Assembly: GCF_002572525.1 (NCBI RefSeq) | Contig: NZ_PDBS01000001.1 | Coordinates: 1,054,001-1,118,000 of the forward strand | DNA length: 64,000 bases | Source of the DNA: Natrinema sp. CBA1119 | GTDB taxonomy: Archaea > Halobacteriota > Halobacteria > Halobacteriales > Natrialbaceae | Direction: 5' to 3' | Shown here: positions 53,243-61,876 of the stretch, in pieces | Layout: each line of letters begins with the position of its first letter | Numbering within the stretch: the first letter of the stretch is position 1 | Position numbers and translations under genes: made by a program | The notes under the pieces: model-generated | Database searches by the model: none | What the model was told of the DNA's origin: nothing | Seen by the model: the letters and a program-made list of their open reading frames with translations, nothing else

Positions 53243-54487
53243 ATGCCGGACATCCGAAAGCAGATCACGAACTTGCAGGACAGAATCATGGAATCTAATG
53301 ACATCGATAAGAGGGATAAGGAACTTCTCCTCGCGTTCAGCGACGAACTCGACCTCCTCAAATCTAAGTATTCTGACCATCGTCACAACAAACTCCTCCG
53401 CCACTGCACCATCATGGCCGAAGAGGGCGGAGAACTCGCCGCGGCACTCGAAGATGAGGATGCCACGAAAGACATCCTCCGCTGGATCAACCAAAAATAC
53501 AATAACGAATACACGAATCACGATTACCGAACGGCGCTTCGCGTCTTTGGCAAACGCGTTACCGATGGCAGCGACTATCCGTCGAGTATCGAGTTGATTC
53601 CGTCTGGCACCTCGAGCAGTCACGATCCCGTTCCCAATCCAGCGGACATGCTCGAATGGGAAGCCGATATCCTGCCGATGGTCGATGCAACGAGAAATTC
53701 TCGCGATGCAGCCCTCATCACCGTCGCTTTCGACGCCGGCCCTAGAGCAGACGAGCTTCGTAATCTCTCGGTCGGGGACGTAACCGATACCGAACACGGA
53801 CTTCGGATTTGGGTCGACGGGAAGACTGGACAGCGCTCGGTCGACCTCATACCCAGTGTGCCGTATCTCAAGCGCTGGCTCAGTGACCATCCAGCACCGG
53901 AGGATAGTACAGCACCACTCTGGTCGAAGCTGAACACCGCTGATGGGATCAGCTACCGTCAGTTCCTGAACTGTTTCAAAGACGCCGCCGAACGATCCGG
54001 TGTCGACAAAACGGTCACGCCGACCAACTTCAGGAAGTCCAATGCCACCTATCTCGCTCGGAAGGGGATGAATCAAGCTTTCATCGAGGACCGGCAGGGA
54101 CGAAAGCGTGGAAGTGATGCGACCGCTCACTACGTCGCCCGCTTCGGGACCGACAGCGAAGCCGAGTATGCTCGACTGCACGGTCTCGAAGTCGAAGAAG
54201 AGGAACCCGAGCCGATCGGTCCTGTCGAATGTCCTCGTTGTAGCAAGGAGACACCGCGTCACGAGAGTTCTTGTGTCTGGTGTAATCAGGTCCTTGAGTA
54301 CGATGCGATCGATTCCATCGAAGACGCTCAACGAGACATCAGAGATGTCGTCCTGAAATTTGCTCGAGATGACCCCGAAATCCTCACTGACTTCCAGCGA
54401 AACCGGGAGTTGATGGATCTCTTCGAAAGTGATCCCGATCTCTACGAAGAAGCACAGGAGTTCGTCGAGAGTCTGCCTGACGAGTAA
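53243..54487 (+). CDS. Tyrosine recombinase/integrase with C-terminal zinc ribbon
   Basis: A 414-residue site-specific recombinase. After a SAM-like N-terminal domain (to about 130), the catalytic part has Arg168 (A-G-P-R-A-D-E-L-R), Lys194 and, near 261-270, T-N-F-R-K-S-N-A-T with Arg264 but Thr where the usual first His stands; Y297 (A-H-Y-V-A-R-F) is the nucleophile. Cys330, Cys333, Cys344 and Cys347 then form a zinc ribbon, a haloarchaeal feature. It marks the left end of an integrated element spanning at least to about 63 kb. Lower GC than secD. Confidence 0.9.
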   Translation: MPDIRKQITNLQDRIMESNDIDKRDKELLLAFSDELDLLKSKYSDHRHNKLLRHCTIMAEEGGELAAALEDEDATKDILRWINQKYNNEYTNHDYRTALRVFGKRVTDGSDYPSSIELIPSGTSSSHDPVPNPADMLEWEADILPMVDATRNSRDAALITVAFDAGPRADELRNLSVGDVTDTEHGLRIWVDGKTGQRSVDLIPSVPYLKRWLSDHPAPEDSTAPLWSKLNTADGISYRQFLNCFKDAAERSGVDKTVTPTNFRKSNATYLARKGMNQAFIEDRQGRKRGSDATAHYVARFGTDSEAEYARLHGLEVEEEEPEPIGPVECPRCSKETPRHESSCVWCNQVLEYDAIDSIEDAQRDIRDVVLKFARDDPEILTDFQRNRELMDLFESDPDLYEEAQEFVESLPDE

Positions 54488-54489
54488 CG

Positions 54490-54672
54490 TCATTCGAGGT
54501 CGCGCTTTATTCGATCAAGTTCCGCCTGAACCTGATCGATCGTCTCGACGTTCCCACTGTTCGCGAGAACCGTCAGTGCGTATGCGCGTGATTCGGAATC
54601 TCCGTATGCTAGGAGCCGACTCAGGAGTTCGGTATTGGATTCCGCATAGCGGCGGATTTCAGCACTACTCAT
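54490..54672 (-). CDS. Small uncharacterised protein next to integrase
   Basis: A 60-residue acidic helical protein from ATG 54672 to a stop immediately abutting the integrase end. S-S-A-E-I-R-R-Y-A-E-S-N leads, and V-E-T-I-D-Q-V-Q-A-E-L-D-R-I-K-R-D-L closes as a coiled helix. The frame stays open to 54843, but that extension is His/Thr/Arg-rich and noncoding in character. Similar small convergent genes accompany integrases in haloarchaeal elements; its role is unknown. Confidence 0.6.
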   Translation of the reverse strand: MSSAEIRRYAESNTELLSRLLAYGDSESRAYALTVLANSGNVETIDQVQAELDRIKRDLE

Positions 54673-55191
54673 CAGATCACTTCCGTAGTGGATGGTGTAG
54701 TCAGCGAACGGTTCTGCAGTCCCTGAATGCGAGGTATGTTCATTTGCATTCTGTTGAGTTCTGATCTTCGTGGTGTGTGGCTGATATCGATAGAGTGGAG
54801 AGTCTCGCCAGTCACTGACTGGATAGTGAAACTCTCGACCCAATCGGGTAGGTCTTGGTCAGAGCCGTTCAGGCTCCGAATTACCCGTCTCGATTTTGTC
54901 TTCCTGCAACCCGGTGTTGCATACTTGTACAGTTAGATCGACTCAGACAGACGTATTAAATTCTCACTTCTTTTGGGCGGTGAACTCGACCCTCAAAAAT
55001 CGATAGACTGCGTCGCCTAGTTGGTCAATTTCCACACCAATTAATATCGAATACATTAGGAGACATCGGCCACTGTTCAGACTGAATATTCGCGGTCAAA
55101 ATGGTGCGCGATGAACCGGTTTTGTCGAATGCTATCCAGTAAGTCTAGGTAGGAGTGATTTAACAATGTATCTGCCAGAGAAAGTGACTGT
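54673..55191. other. 519-bp gap in the island
   Basis: No gene supported. The sequence is near 45 percent GC, has TATA-like runs (CAATTAATATCG near 55041 and GATTTAACAATG near 55159) and a short frame on the minus strand continuing the previous gene that lacks protein character. An attachment-site core or promoter for the gene at 55192 may lie here, but no repeat pair was found. Confidence 0.35.
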
Positions 55192-55641
55192 ATGAGCGAG
55201 GCTCGCCAACTCTTTTGGAAAGAGCTCAACGATTCGATTAGACAGAGACCCAATACCCCACTCCGTGAAACGGCTCGAGCTGATTCTGAGAACGACAGCT
55301 GGAGACCACAACGTCATTTGACGGATTCAGTTGGCTACAGTTTCAATCTCCCTGTGCGGAACAATGAGATTATGGTGTACCTCGTAGCCAAAAGAACACG
55401 GGATAGGGAAACTATTTTTGAGTATCTCAGTGAATACCGGGAGGAAGTTGAGGGAGCATTCGAGGAGACGTTAGAGTGGAGACCGTCTGATGGAACGTAC
55501 AAGCTCATTCTTAGGCGGGAAGCCGATCTCGAAAATAGAAGAGATGAATGGGTGAACTACTGTGACTGGTTGATCGATCGAGCCGAAAGACTCTATTTTG
55601 CTACTGGCCCTTACCTCGCCGGTTTTGATACGAAAAAGTAG
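55192..55641 (+). CDS. DUF4268-like protein
   Basis: A 149-residue protein of the island. S-E-A-R-Q-L-F-W-K-E-L-N-D-S-I-R at the start and N-R-R-D-E-W-V-N-Y-C-D-W-L-I-D-R-A-E at the end resemble DUF4268 (restriction-related or helicase-linked C-terminal units), with W-R-P-S-D-G-T-Y-K-L between. The likeness is by eye only. It stands alone and its role is unknown. Confidence 0.5.
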   Translation: MSEARQLFWKELNDSIRQRPNTPLRETARADSENDSWRPQRHLTDSVGYSFNLPVRNNEIMVYLVAKRTRDRETIFEYLSEYREEVEGAFEETLEWRPSDGTYKLILRREADLENRRDEWVNYCDWLIDRAERLYFATGPYLAGFDTKK

Positions 55642-55854
55642 GTATCACTATAATCACCAACTTCACCAACTCGTCTTTCTGGCCAACGGATGGTTTGCAA
55701 GAGGGCAGATTGAACTCTATACCGGGCTGGAATGGTCTTCTTGGGCTTCAGTACTTATTCGACCTCGTACTCAGATCTATTCTATCACGAAAATACGCAT
55801 CTGAGTCGATAGAGTGCATGAAGTTACGGTTTGGAGCGTATCAAGTGACAATAA

Positions 55855-55970
55855 CCGGCTAGCAGTAGTCGGGTCTTCTTCTATCTCATTCCCCTTCTCC
55901 CGGCTCGAAGGTTGATTGGCCGTTGAGAAAGGAAACATGACTTCGCGACCCGACTAGCAAGAGTCGGATC
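55855..55970. repeat. Pair of related stem-loops
   Basis: CCGGCT-AGCAGT-AGTCGG-GTC (55855-55875) and CCGACT-AGCAAG-AGTCGG-ATC (55950-55970) are 17 of 21 identical and each forms a 6-bp stem (one G-T pair in the first). The 74 bp between are AT-rich and uncoding. They could bracket a small RNA or be recombination-protein binding sites. Confidence 0.5.
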
Positions 55971-56007
55971 TCGGGTACGCGTTCTGTCGTTAAAAGGAGT
56001 ACCTCAG

Positions 56008-56274
56008 TCGGTCGAAATAGCCATATTCGAATTTACAATAACGCCAACAAACATCTCCCTGTCCGGCCCGGGTTTAACTACCGGTTTCATCGAATATACC
56101 GATCCCGGTAACAAGAGCTACTCCCTGAGAGACGTTATGGTATGATCTGACGGGAGCAGTTCCGACTATAGGTAGCCAGGTTCCGAATTCTTCGTTCTAT
56201 CGCAAAAACCAGTATTTCGGTCGGTCGAAATAGCTGTATTCGAATCCACGGAGAGTTCGAGAAATAGCCATATG
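56008..56274. repeat. Spaced direct repeats upstream of 56300 gene
   Basis: TCGGTCGAAATAGC-CA-TATTCGAAT at 56008-56032 recurs as the same 25-mer with TG for CA at 56221-56245. A third, partial copy TTCGAGAAATAGCCATATG is at 56256-56274, just before the ATG at 56300. Each full copy contains ATTCGAAT, an 8-bp palindrome. Spacing 213 and about 35 bp. They look like binding sites of one regulator or recombinase. The 55971-56299 remainder has no gene. Confidence 0.6.
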
Positions 56275-56299
56275 TGCCCCCGGTACATTCCCGAGTATA

Positions 56300-56650
56300 A
56301 TGACCGGTCTCGTCCACTACCACCACTCCGACGACGAGCAATATTCACTCACATACGTTACGCTCGATCGTGGCGAGATCGACCCCGACGACGGAAAGGT
56401 CGAACCCTACCAACTCGAGGAAACGGTGCACGTCCTTTACACCAACTCCGGGGTGAGTGGAACAGTCGACGACATCACCGAGGACTTTGAAGCCGTATTG
56501 GACGAGACGGACGAATCAGATCGGTTCGTGACGATGCAAATTCTCCAGACGTTCCAAAGTGTCCTCGAAAAAAGGGAGAAACTCGAGATCTGCAAGCAGA
56601 TGTCTCTGTTTATACCATCATACGATAATATGTTTAAGCGTCCCTACTAA
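56300..56650 (+). CDS. Uncharacterised acidic island protein
   Basis: A 116-residue protein with an acidic profile like genuine haloarchaeal genes: T-G-L-V-H-Y-H-H-S-D-D-E at the start, a run of Asp/Glu-rich beta segments, then a helical region (V-T-M-Q-I-L-Q-T-F-Q-S-V-L-E-K) and an oddly nonacidic end S-L-F-I-P-S-Y-D-N-M-F-K-R-P-Y, suggesting that the original C-terminus was replaced. No family recognised. Repeats upstream may control it. Confidence 0.5.
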   Translation: MTGLVHYHHSDDEQYSLTYVTLDRGEIDPDDGKVEPYQLEETVHVLYTNSGVSGTVDDITEDFEAVLDETDESDRFVTMQILQTFQSVLEKREKLEICKQMSLFIPSYDNMFKRPY

Positions 56651-56990
56651 ATGGACATATACATTCAGCAAATCAGTAACTATAGTAAATTCAATAAAAT
56701 TAAGATATTTGCGTCCTAATTCCGTGTTCTGCTGTCACCTGAGGCCACGCGTTGAGGGTGTCACGCTATATACAGATTTCTTTATACATGCCAGTTCACT
56801 TAGTGATATTTCAAACACTCCTTACTAAGAATCTAATATAGTTGAATTTTCATTCGTACTCCCTCTGCAGTACAGAGGCACATTAGCAAGAATCAGTTAA
56901 ACAGAAACCGATTTATGTCCTGTGTCATAACGATAATCCAGACATCCTGTAGCTGTGCGGAGGTTAAGAACTTACGGATGGTTGATTAAG
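56651..56990. other. 340-bp AT-rich gap
   Basis: About 36-40 percent GC, among the lowest in the window. No open frame with protein character. TATA-like stretches occur (CTATATACAG near 56766, CGATTTATG near 56909); the latter may serve the nucleotidase at 56991. Confidence 0.4.
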
Positions 56991-57575
56991 ATGCGAATTG
57001 CAGTCGACGTAGATGGCGTATTGGCAGACCATGTCTCAGCAGTACTTTCGCGGCTGCGTACCGAACATGGGAGTTTTACCAGAACGAAGTCGACTATGAC
57101 CCATTGGGACGAGGCGCTTCCGGCGCTGGACACGAGCCTCAAATCAGAAATCGAAGCCGCCGAGTCAGACCCGGCGTTCGTTCGTTCCATGGCACCCATT
57201 GAGGGAGCTGTTGAAGGGACCAACGCCCTAGTGGACCGAGGCCATAAATTGGTCATTGTGACTGCTCGGCCGGAAGAGAACCTTCCAATGACCCATGAGT
57301 GGCTCGAAGTCAATGGTATCCCCCATAGCCGTGAAGAAAGTCTATCCACCAGAGGCCAGATGAAGACGATTGCGGATGCGGCGTTATTGATTGATGACTT
57401 CCCAGGTCATATATGCGAATTCGCGAAGACTGGGAAATACGCAATTCTCTTCGTCCAGCCGTGGAATGAAGCGCAAGTAGACGAACTTACGGAGTCGCCC
57501 CGAGTTTTTGCTGCTGAGGATTGGGGGCAGGTGGTTGACATTATACAGTCCCTCTCCGAGACGTCTGAGTCATAG
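56991..57575 (+). CDS. HAD-family 5'(3')-deoxyribonucleotidase-like protein
   Basis: A 194-residue HAD phosphatase of the NT5C type. M-R-I-A-V-D-V-D-G-V-L-A-D-H has the nucleophile Asp6 and acid/base Asp8; V-I-V-T-A-R-P is motif II; L-L-I-D-D-F-P motif IV. A small helical cap follows the first motif. Relatives dephosphorylate nucleoside monophosphates; in phages they alter nucleotide pools. ATG 56991 starts directly with the conserved core. The position in the island suggests a mobile-element gene. Confidence 0.8.
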   Translation: MRIAVDVDGVLADHVSAVLSRLRTEHGSFTRTKSTMTHWDEALPALDTSLKSEIEAAESDPAFVRSMAPIEGAVEGTNALVDRGHKLVIVTARPEENLPMTHEWLEVNGIPHSREESLSTRGQMKTIADAALLIDDFPGHICEFAKTGKYAILFVQPWNEAQVDELTESPRVFAAEDWGQVVDIIQSLSETSES

Positions 57576-57692
57576 GCCTCAAGCGCTTTTCGAGGGTTTA
57601 TTGTTTCCTGTCACTTCAAAGATGTCTATTGAGACTCCTGTTCCAAGGATAGGGAAGAACCGTGGTTAGCTCGCTTGCTTAGGACGGTTTGC

Positions 57693-58439
57693 TTAATCAG
57701 TCCCGTTTACTCGAGCAATCTTTTCTTCATCACCATAGAACGTCCATTCTACCTTATTTATTCGATATGTGATCGAAATAACGAACAATGCGATGATAAC
57801 GGCTGCATCTTTCCATAAGCCATGGGATTCAAAAAAGCCTGAGAATTCAATGAGAGATACAAACACCAATGGGAGGAGATAGAGAAGTGACCCCCGTTCG
57901 AATAATTTCCAGGTGATCGACAAACCAAAACTCCCGAATCTCTTGAGTAGACCATCGTCTTGGCTTTGGTCTCCTTCTTTGTCGAAGGGCTCTCTTCGAT
58001 ATTCCATAAGTTTCAGTAGATCCCAAACAGAATATAGAAAAAAGATCAGCACCAGCAGGGCTGTCACAATTTTTAATTCTTCATACATAATTAACATAAA
58101 TCCATAGATCACGACAAGAAATGCATCGAGGAAGAAGCGAAACATTCCTGCAACAGAACCATACAAAACGGGATTATTGCTAATTGAGGCGTTGAATCCA
58201 TACCAACTGAATAGTAGTGTACTTACTCCAAGGAGGAACGTTCCTAGGTGGGTTAGGAAGGCCAAATTGGGAAAGCCGAGTGCCCAATTGTGTGAAAGTA
58301 ATCCACTCCCCCCAACGAGCTCCGGAGCAATGCCAATCGTCAGGGCAAGTGTAAACAAGAAATCCAGCAAGTCTGGCTTTACTTGATCTTTATACTCTTG
58401 TCTGCTATCACTACTGCCAGTTTTGGTGCCTGGCCTCAT
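57693..58439 (-). CDS. Polytopic membrane protein coupled to a methyltransferase
   Basis: A 248-residue protein with six hydrophobic helices at about 25-45, 58-80, 88-112, 118-140, 178-200 and 208-228. A charged Glu/Asp/Lys loop lies at 140-165. Not recognised. Its ATG shares one base with the TAA of the upstream methyltransferase gene (TAATG), so both products are made together. AT-rich codon use marks it as part of the island. Confidence 0.75.
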   Translation of the reverse strand: MRPGTKTGSSDSRQEYKDQVKPDLLDFLFTLALTIGIAPELVGGSGLLSHNWALGFPNLAFLTHLGTFLLGVSTLLFSWYGFNASISNNPVLYGSVAGMFRFFLDAFLVVIYGFMLIMYEELKIVTALLVLIFFLYSVWDLLKLMEYRREPFDKEGDQSQDDGLLKRFGSFGLSITWKLFERGSLLYLLPLVFVSLIEFSGFFESHGLWKDAAVIIALFVISITYRINKVEWTFYGDEEKIARVNGTD

Positions 58440-59173
58440 TAGTTGTCAAACACTGCTGAGACGATCGACCGCTGGTACAAGTCACCAGCCACTTCATCTT
58501 CGAAGATCAATTCCATCGCTAATGTAGGCCCGCCCCCGAACGGTAATTCTACATCGAGATTCCTCGCGTCATAGAGTTTCTTGGGAATGGAATTCAGTGG
58601 ATCGACGATCACGTTCGCAGCTGGATGGGAATTAGCGATACTCTGGTAGTATTCATCCCCTATGCCTAATCCGGACCAGTAGAACTGCCCATCGGGAGCA
58701 AGGGCCCGACGGACCTCAATAAAGTAATTCTCTAGGGCTACTTCCTCTATGAAATGACAGGATAAATATGAATCAACGATTAAATCGACAGAGTCATTAG
58801 CAATCGGGAGTCCTGCTGTGATGTCAATAAGCAGGACTTCAACCGAATCGCTGACTGACGATTGGGCAATCCGTTCTTTCGTTCGGGCGACCGCCTCAGG
58901 TGAGAAATCGAGAGCGATAACGTCGATTCCTTGTTTTGCCAGATAAACTGCGTTTCGTCCGTTGCCACACCCGATATCGACAGCAACGTCGACGGACTCG
59001 TAATCTAACTCTGCTTGTGCGGCAACAAGCGCCTTTGAGGCATCATCCCGATCACTACTTGGGATGGCATTGTACTGGACATATTCTCGATCCCAACGCT
59101 CGCGACTAGCTGACACTGGAAATCGTAGAGGCTTGCTCGCCTGATCAGCGGCCGCCTCATCACTGTCGGTCAT
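58439..59173 (-). CDS. Class I SAM-dependent methyltransferase of the island
   Basis: A 244-residue enzyme. V-A-V-D-I-G-C-G-N-G-R-N at about 62-73 is motif I, V-I-A-L-D-F-S the acidic loop, and D-S-V-D-L-I-V-D-S-Y the motif IV region, like TehB/Methyltransf_11 members. An acidic start of about 15 residues precedes. It is the first gene of a two-gene unit with a membrane protein. Substrate unknown. Confidence 0.85.
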   Translation of the reverse strand: MTDSDEAAADQASKPLRFPVSASRERWDREYVQYNAIPSSDRDDASKALVAAQAELDYESVDVAVDIGCGNGRNAVYLAKQGIDVIALDFSPEAVARTKERIAQSSVSDSVEVLLIDITAGLPIANDSVDLIVDSYLSCHFIEEVALENYFIEVRRALAPDGQFYWSGLGIGDEYYQSIANSHPAANVIVDPLNSIPKKLYDARNLDVELPFGGGPTLAMELIFEDEVAGDLYQRSIVSAVFDN

Positions 59174-59397
59174 TGTTGAGGTTGTCTTTGTTATCCGAGT
59201 ATTTGATAATGGGGGTTCTCTGTATTCAACATCATGCTAGCTGCGTAATCGATACGCGCTCTTGGACTTGTTTAACTGCGTGATATCTGTGGTATCAGAT
59301 TTCATACTTGCCCGACGTTTCTGATGTCAGCCTTTAGAACTACCTCCCTGAAGTGACCAAATCAGGTTCTGGCCCGCAACGTCTCGCCGAACATGTT

Positions 59398-60167
59398 TCA
59401 ATGCGGAAAGGTCGATTTGACAATCGAGCAGCGGTGATAGACGCCCTCGTCGTGGCGAGCGTTGTGCGCTTTGTCGAGTGAATAGAACTCATGGTGTTTG
59501 ATTATCGGACGGATTTCAGCTTTTCTGAGTTCGTGCCAGAGCGCGTCAAGTCGTAGCTTTTGTCCCCGGTGATCGTGGTTATCCGTGCCAGGTTTCTCGT
59601 GAGTGTCTGCCATCTAACTTGTGTCGTGCGGTTGTTTCATCGAAAATGAATATCGAGGATGACGCTGGTATCGCAATCGACGAGCGCTGTTGTCTTGATA
59701 TAATCAAAGTTGTAGCCGACGTGAAGGGCAAAAATGACGGCTGGCTTGATGGCATTTGAACCCCGTTGCGTCGATCGGCTGAATGTCGTCGAGTTCGTAC
59801 AGGGAGACAGACAGCCGCAGCAACACCCGCCAGACCCGCATTTTGAAGACCTGTTTCCGCTTACAAACAATCGTGAAATCCGGCAGCTGATCCGCCGCAA
59901 GGCCGAGTTTAGCGAAATTCAGAGCATCTCGTGCAACCGGCGGTAGGGCTGATTCAGGTATTCTCGGAGGCAGTGAATTGAGACGGTTACCCAGTCTGCT
60001 AACCGCGTCACTCTTCTCGACCACCGGTGCTGACGCCAATAACAGCATCTTGAGAGAAATCGACACATCGTTCGGTGAACTGGGCGAGTTGAGATGGCAT
60101 ACTCGCTACTTCTCCGCTCATTCCACATGATATCAATTGAAATATATCCCACCCGACAACTCAACAT
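59398..60167 (-). pseudogene. Decayed IS5-family transposase
   Basis: At least three frames on the minus strand give consecutive pieces of the common haloarchaeal IS5-type transposase. First, L-A-D-W-V-T-V-S-I-H-C-L-R-E-Y-L near 59950-60010. Then W-R-V-L-L-R-L-S then P-I-D-A-T-G-F-K-C-H-Q-A-S-R-H-F at about 59740-59840, with the first catalytic Asp. Then T-T-A-L-V-D-C-D-T near 59680. Last, R-P-I-I-K-H-H-E-F then D-K-A-H-N-A-R-H-D-E at 59430-59510. Frameshifts and stops break it. Ends and inverted repeats were not found. 59174-59397 and 60168-60225 hold no gene. Confidence 0.75.
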
Positions 60168-60225
60168 GGTTCAACTTCCGACCGTATACATGGACCAGAA
60201 GTTTGAGAATCGACTATGATGAAAC

Positions 60226-60400
60226 TCTCTTTCGAAAATTTGTTTCAGTGGCCGGCTGTATACAGGGTGCAAACATAACGCCTTCGCCTATGTTGATCAG
60301 CCTGATTTTGGTAGAGAGTTGGGGGCGAAAGCGCTTGTACACGATACAAGGCGCGAATTACACAGTGAGATTCCCTGTTCCTACAACTCGGGTCCGCTGG
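60226..60400 (+). pseudogene. Short coding-like fragment
   Basis: Plus-strand frame reading G-C-K-H-N-A-F-A-Y-V-D-Q-P-D-F-G-R-E-L-G-A, then A-L-V-H-D-T-R-R-E-L-H-S-E-I, of natural protein composition, without a start and running into the 3' end of the convergent methyltransferase gene. Possibly the relic of a gene removed when the methyltransferases or the IS arrived. No family recognised. Confidence 0.3.
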
Positions 60401-61733
60401 CGACTACGATATACTCCTCGGTCATTGTGTCCCCGGCACGATTGCTGTGGGGCAAGGTTTTGTCCTTGATCAAGCGAGGCAACACCGCTCGAGTCGTGTA
60501 GCCGGCAGTTTCACATAGTTCGCGGACGATTTCGTGGGTCGGGATCCAAACATCGCTCATCCGGCGGTTGGCCACAACCCAGGCCACCGGTTGGCCTGGT
60601 TTGATGATTTTCCCGATGGTCTCGATGACCGAATTGAAGTCAATGAAGAACTCAAGTGCGTCTTTCGACCGACCTTCGACTGACTTTAAATCCTCAATAA
60701 CAGAGTGCAGCGACTCCGAGTCAGCCCGAAGACCAGAAAGCGTGCGTTCGACGTTGATACCGCCGAGACCGCGTTTGTCGACATCGACCATGCGGTCGTA
60801 AGATTCACCGAACGCGAGTGTCGAGAGGTTCGTCGAAAATTCACCGTAGGCGACCGTTGTTTGATGGTCGCCGTACGGCGGAGACGTAATAATGATGTCC
60901 GCACAGTTCTCCTCCAATCCTAGCGACGGGTGCTCTAGAGAGTTTCGTGAATCAGCCTGCTCGATCCGAGTGTGTATCGATGGATCGGCCACATTCAGGA
61001 AAGATCGCATCCGTTGTCGATTATCTCGTAGCACAGTCATGATCTCATTGAAGACATTCGGGTTGTGGTCCGTACGGTCGGCCGGCGCTAGTCTGTAGCG
61101 CTTGAATTCGCCCTGTCGTTGGTAGCTCACTTTCCGCGCACACTTCGCTAGGCCAATGCGCAAGAACCGGATGATGTCTCTCGAAAATTGATCGGCGAGG
61201 GAATCCAACCTCTCACGGACTATGAACAGTTGTGTCAACTGGGGTTCGGGGAACCAGTCAGTGCTGACCTGTTTGGCTTCGGCCGCAAGCTCCGGGGGAA
61301 GCACGTCTTCGCCACGGTCGACGGCCGCTCTGACGTTTCTGAATCGAGTTTGGAGATTCCCTAGGAGCGCTTCCATGGCGGCATCTAACTTGTCCAAATC
61401 GAGGGGTGTCGACTTAGCCTTGCTCAGTTCAACTGCGAATGGATTGATGTCATTGGCGATAGCATTGATTCCCCGCAACCGCGCTTCGGTTGCGGTCGTA
61501 CCGCTGCCAGAAAACGGGTCGTACACTGTGTCTCCGTCCGAAACTTCACCAGTGGACTTAAAGTGAGAGAACAATCCCGCTGGGAGTTGCGGGGGCATTC
61601 GGGCGGGGTATTTATGGATCCCATGGGTCAGGTACTGCGTATCGGCGTTCGCGAACGTCCAGTCATAATCATTTAAGGAGTGTGATTGCTGACCGACCGC
61701 GTTGAGGGTGAGTTGGTTCGAATGCTGTCTCAT
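60381..61733 (-). CDS. DNA methyltransferase 1 of a divergent paralogous pair
   Basis: A 450-residue site-specific DNA methyltransferase. Y-L-T-H-G-I-H-K-Y-P-A-R-M-P-P-Q is near 34-49, the SAM-binding D-P-F-S-G-S-G-T-T at 72-80 and the catalytic T-S-P-P-Y-G at 283-288, so the order is SAM motif, about 200-residue variable region, catalytic motif. TSPPY is usual in N4-cytosine enzymes; N6-adenine remains possible. ATG 61733 is used; a TTG 12 bp upstream is in frame. The pair with the next gene and their divergent orientation suggest a two-methylase modification unit. Confidence 0.88.
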   Translation of the reverse strand: MRQHSNQLTLNAVGQQSHSLNDYDWTFANADTQYLTHGIHKYPARMPPQLPAGLFSHFKSTGEVSDGDTVYDPFSGSGTTATEARLRGINAIANDINPFAVELSKAKSTPLDLDKLDAAMEALLGNLQTRFRNVRAAVDRGEDVLPPELAAEAKQVSTDWFPEPQLTQLFIVRERLDSLADQFSRDIIRFLRIGLAKCARKVSYQRQGEFKRYRLAPADRTDHNPNVFNEIMTVLRDNRQRMRSFLNVADPSIHTRIEQADSRNSLEHPSLGLEENCADIIITSPPYGDHQTTVAYGEFSTNLSTLAFGESYDRMVDVDKRGLGGINVERTLSGLRADSESLHSVIEDLKSVEGRSKDALEFFIDFNSVIETIGKIIKPGQPVAWVVANRRMSDVWIPTHEIVRELCETAGYTTRAVLPRLIKDKTLPHSNRAGDTMTEEYIVVASGPEL

Positions 61734-61876
61734 AGGAGTATCCAAAAGCTCCGATATTGGTCCAGTCCGCAGGGGAGATTGATGAGTTCACCGATCCGTA
61801 GACTGGAATGGGATTGGTTGCGTGTCTGTGTGATACACAAGAAGATCCAATAGCAAAGAATTTACCAGGAGGCTTA
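61734..61876. promoter_or_regulatory. Divergent promoter with a clear Shine-Dalgarno site
   Basis: The 143 bp between the two methyltransferase starts. GGAGG at 61868-61872 stands 4 bases before GTG 61877, a perfect complement to the 16S tail and rare in haloarchaea, where most transcripts are leaderless. It decides the start of the plus-strand gene. Confidence 0.55.

Noticed and set aside
53138-54493. A 451-codon minus-strand frame opposite the integrase
   Set aside because: The integrase has catalytic Arg, Lys and Tyr and a zinc ribbon; the opposing frame shows no domain features.
54673-54843. N-terminal extension of the small gene beside the integrase
   Set aside because: Composition turns His/Thr/Arg-rich and loses acidic character; an internal ATG at 54672 suits better.
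56221-56245. TTCGAATCC near 56235 as a tRNA T-loop
   Set aside because: No acceptor stem, anticodon arm or D-arm can be built around it; it is part of the 25-bp direct repeat.
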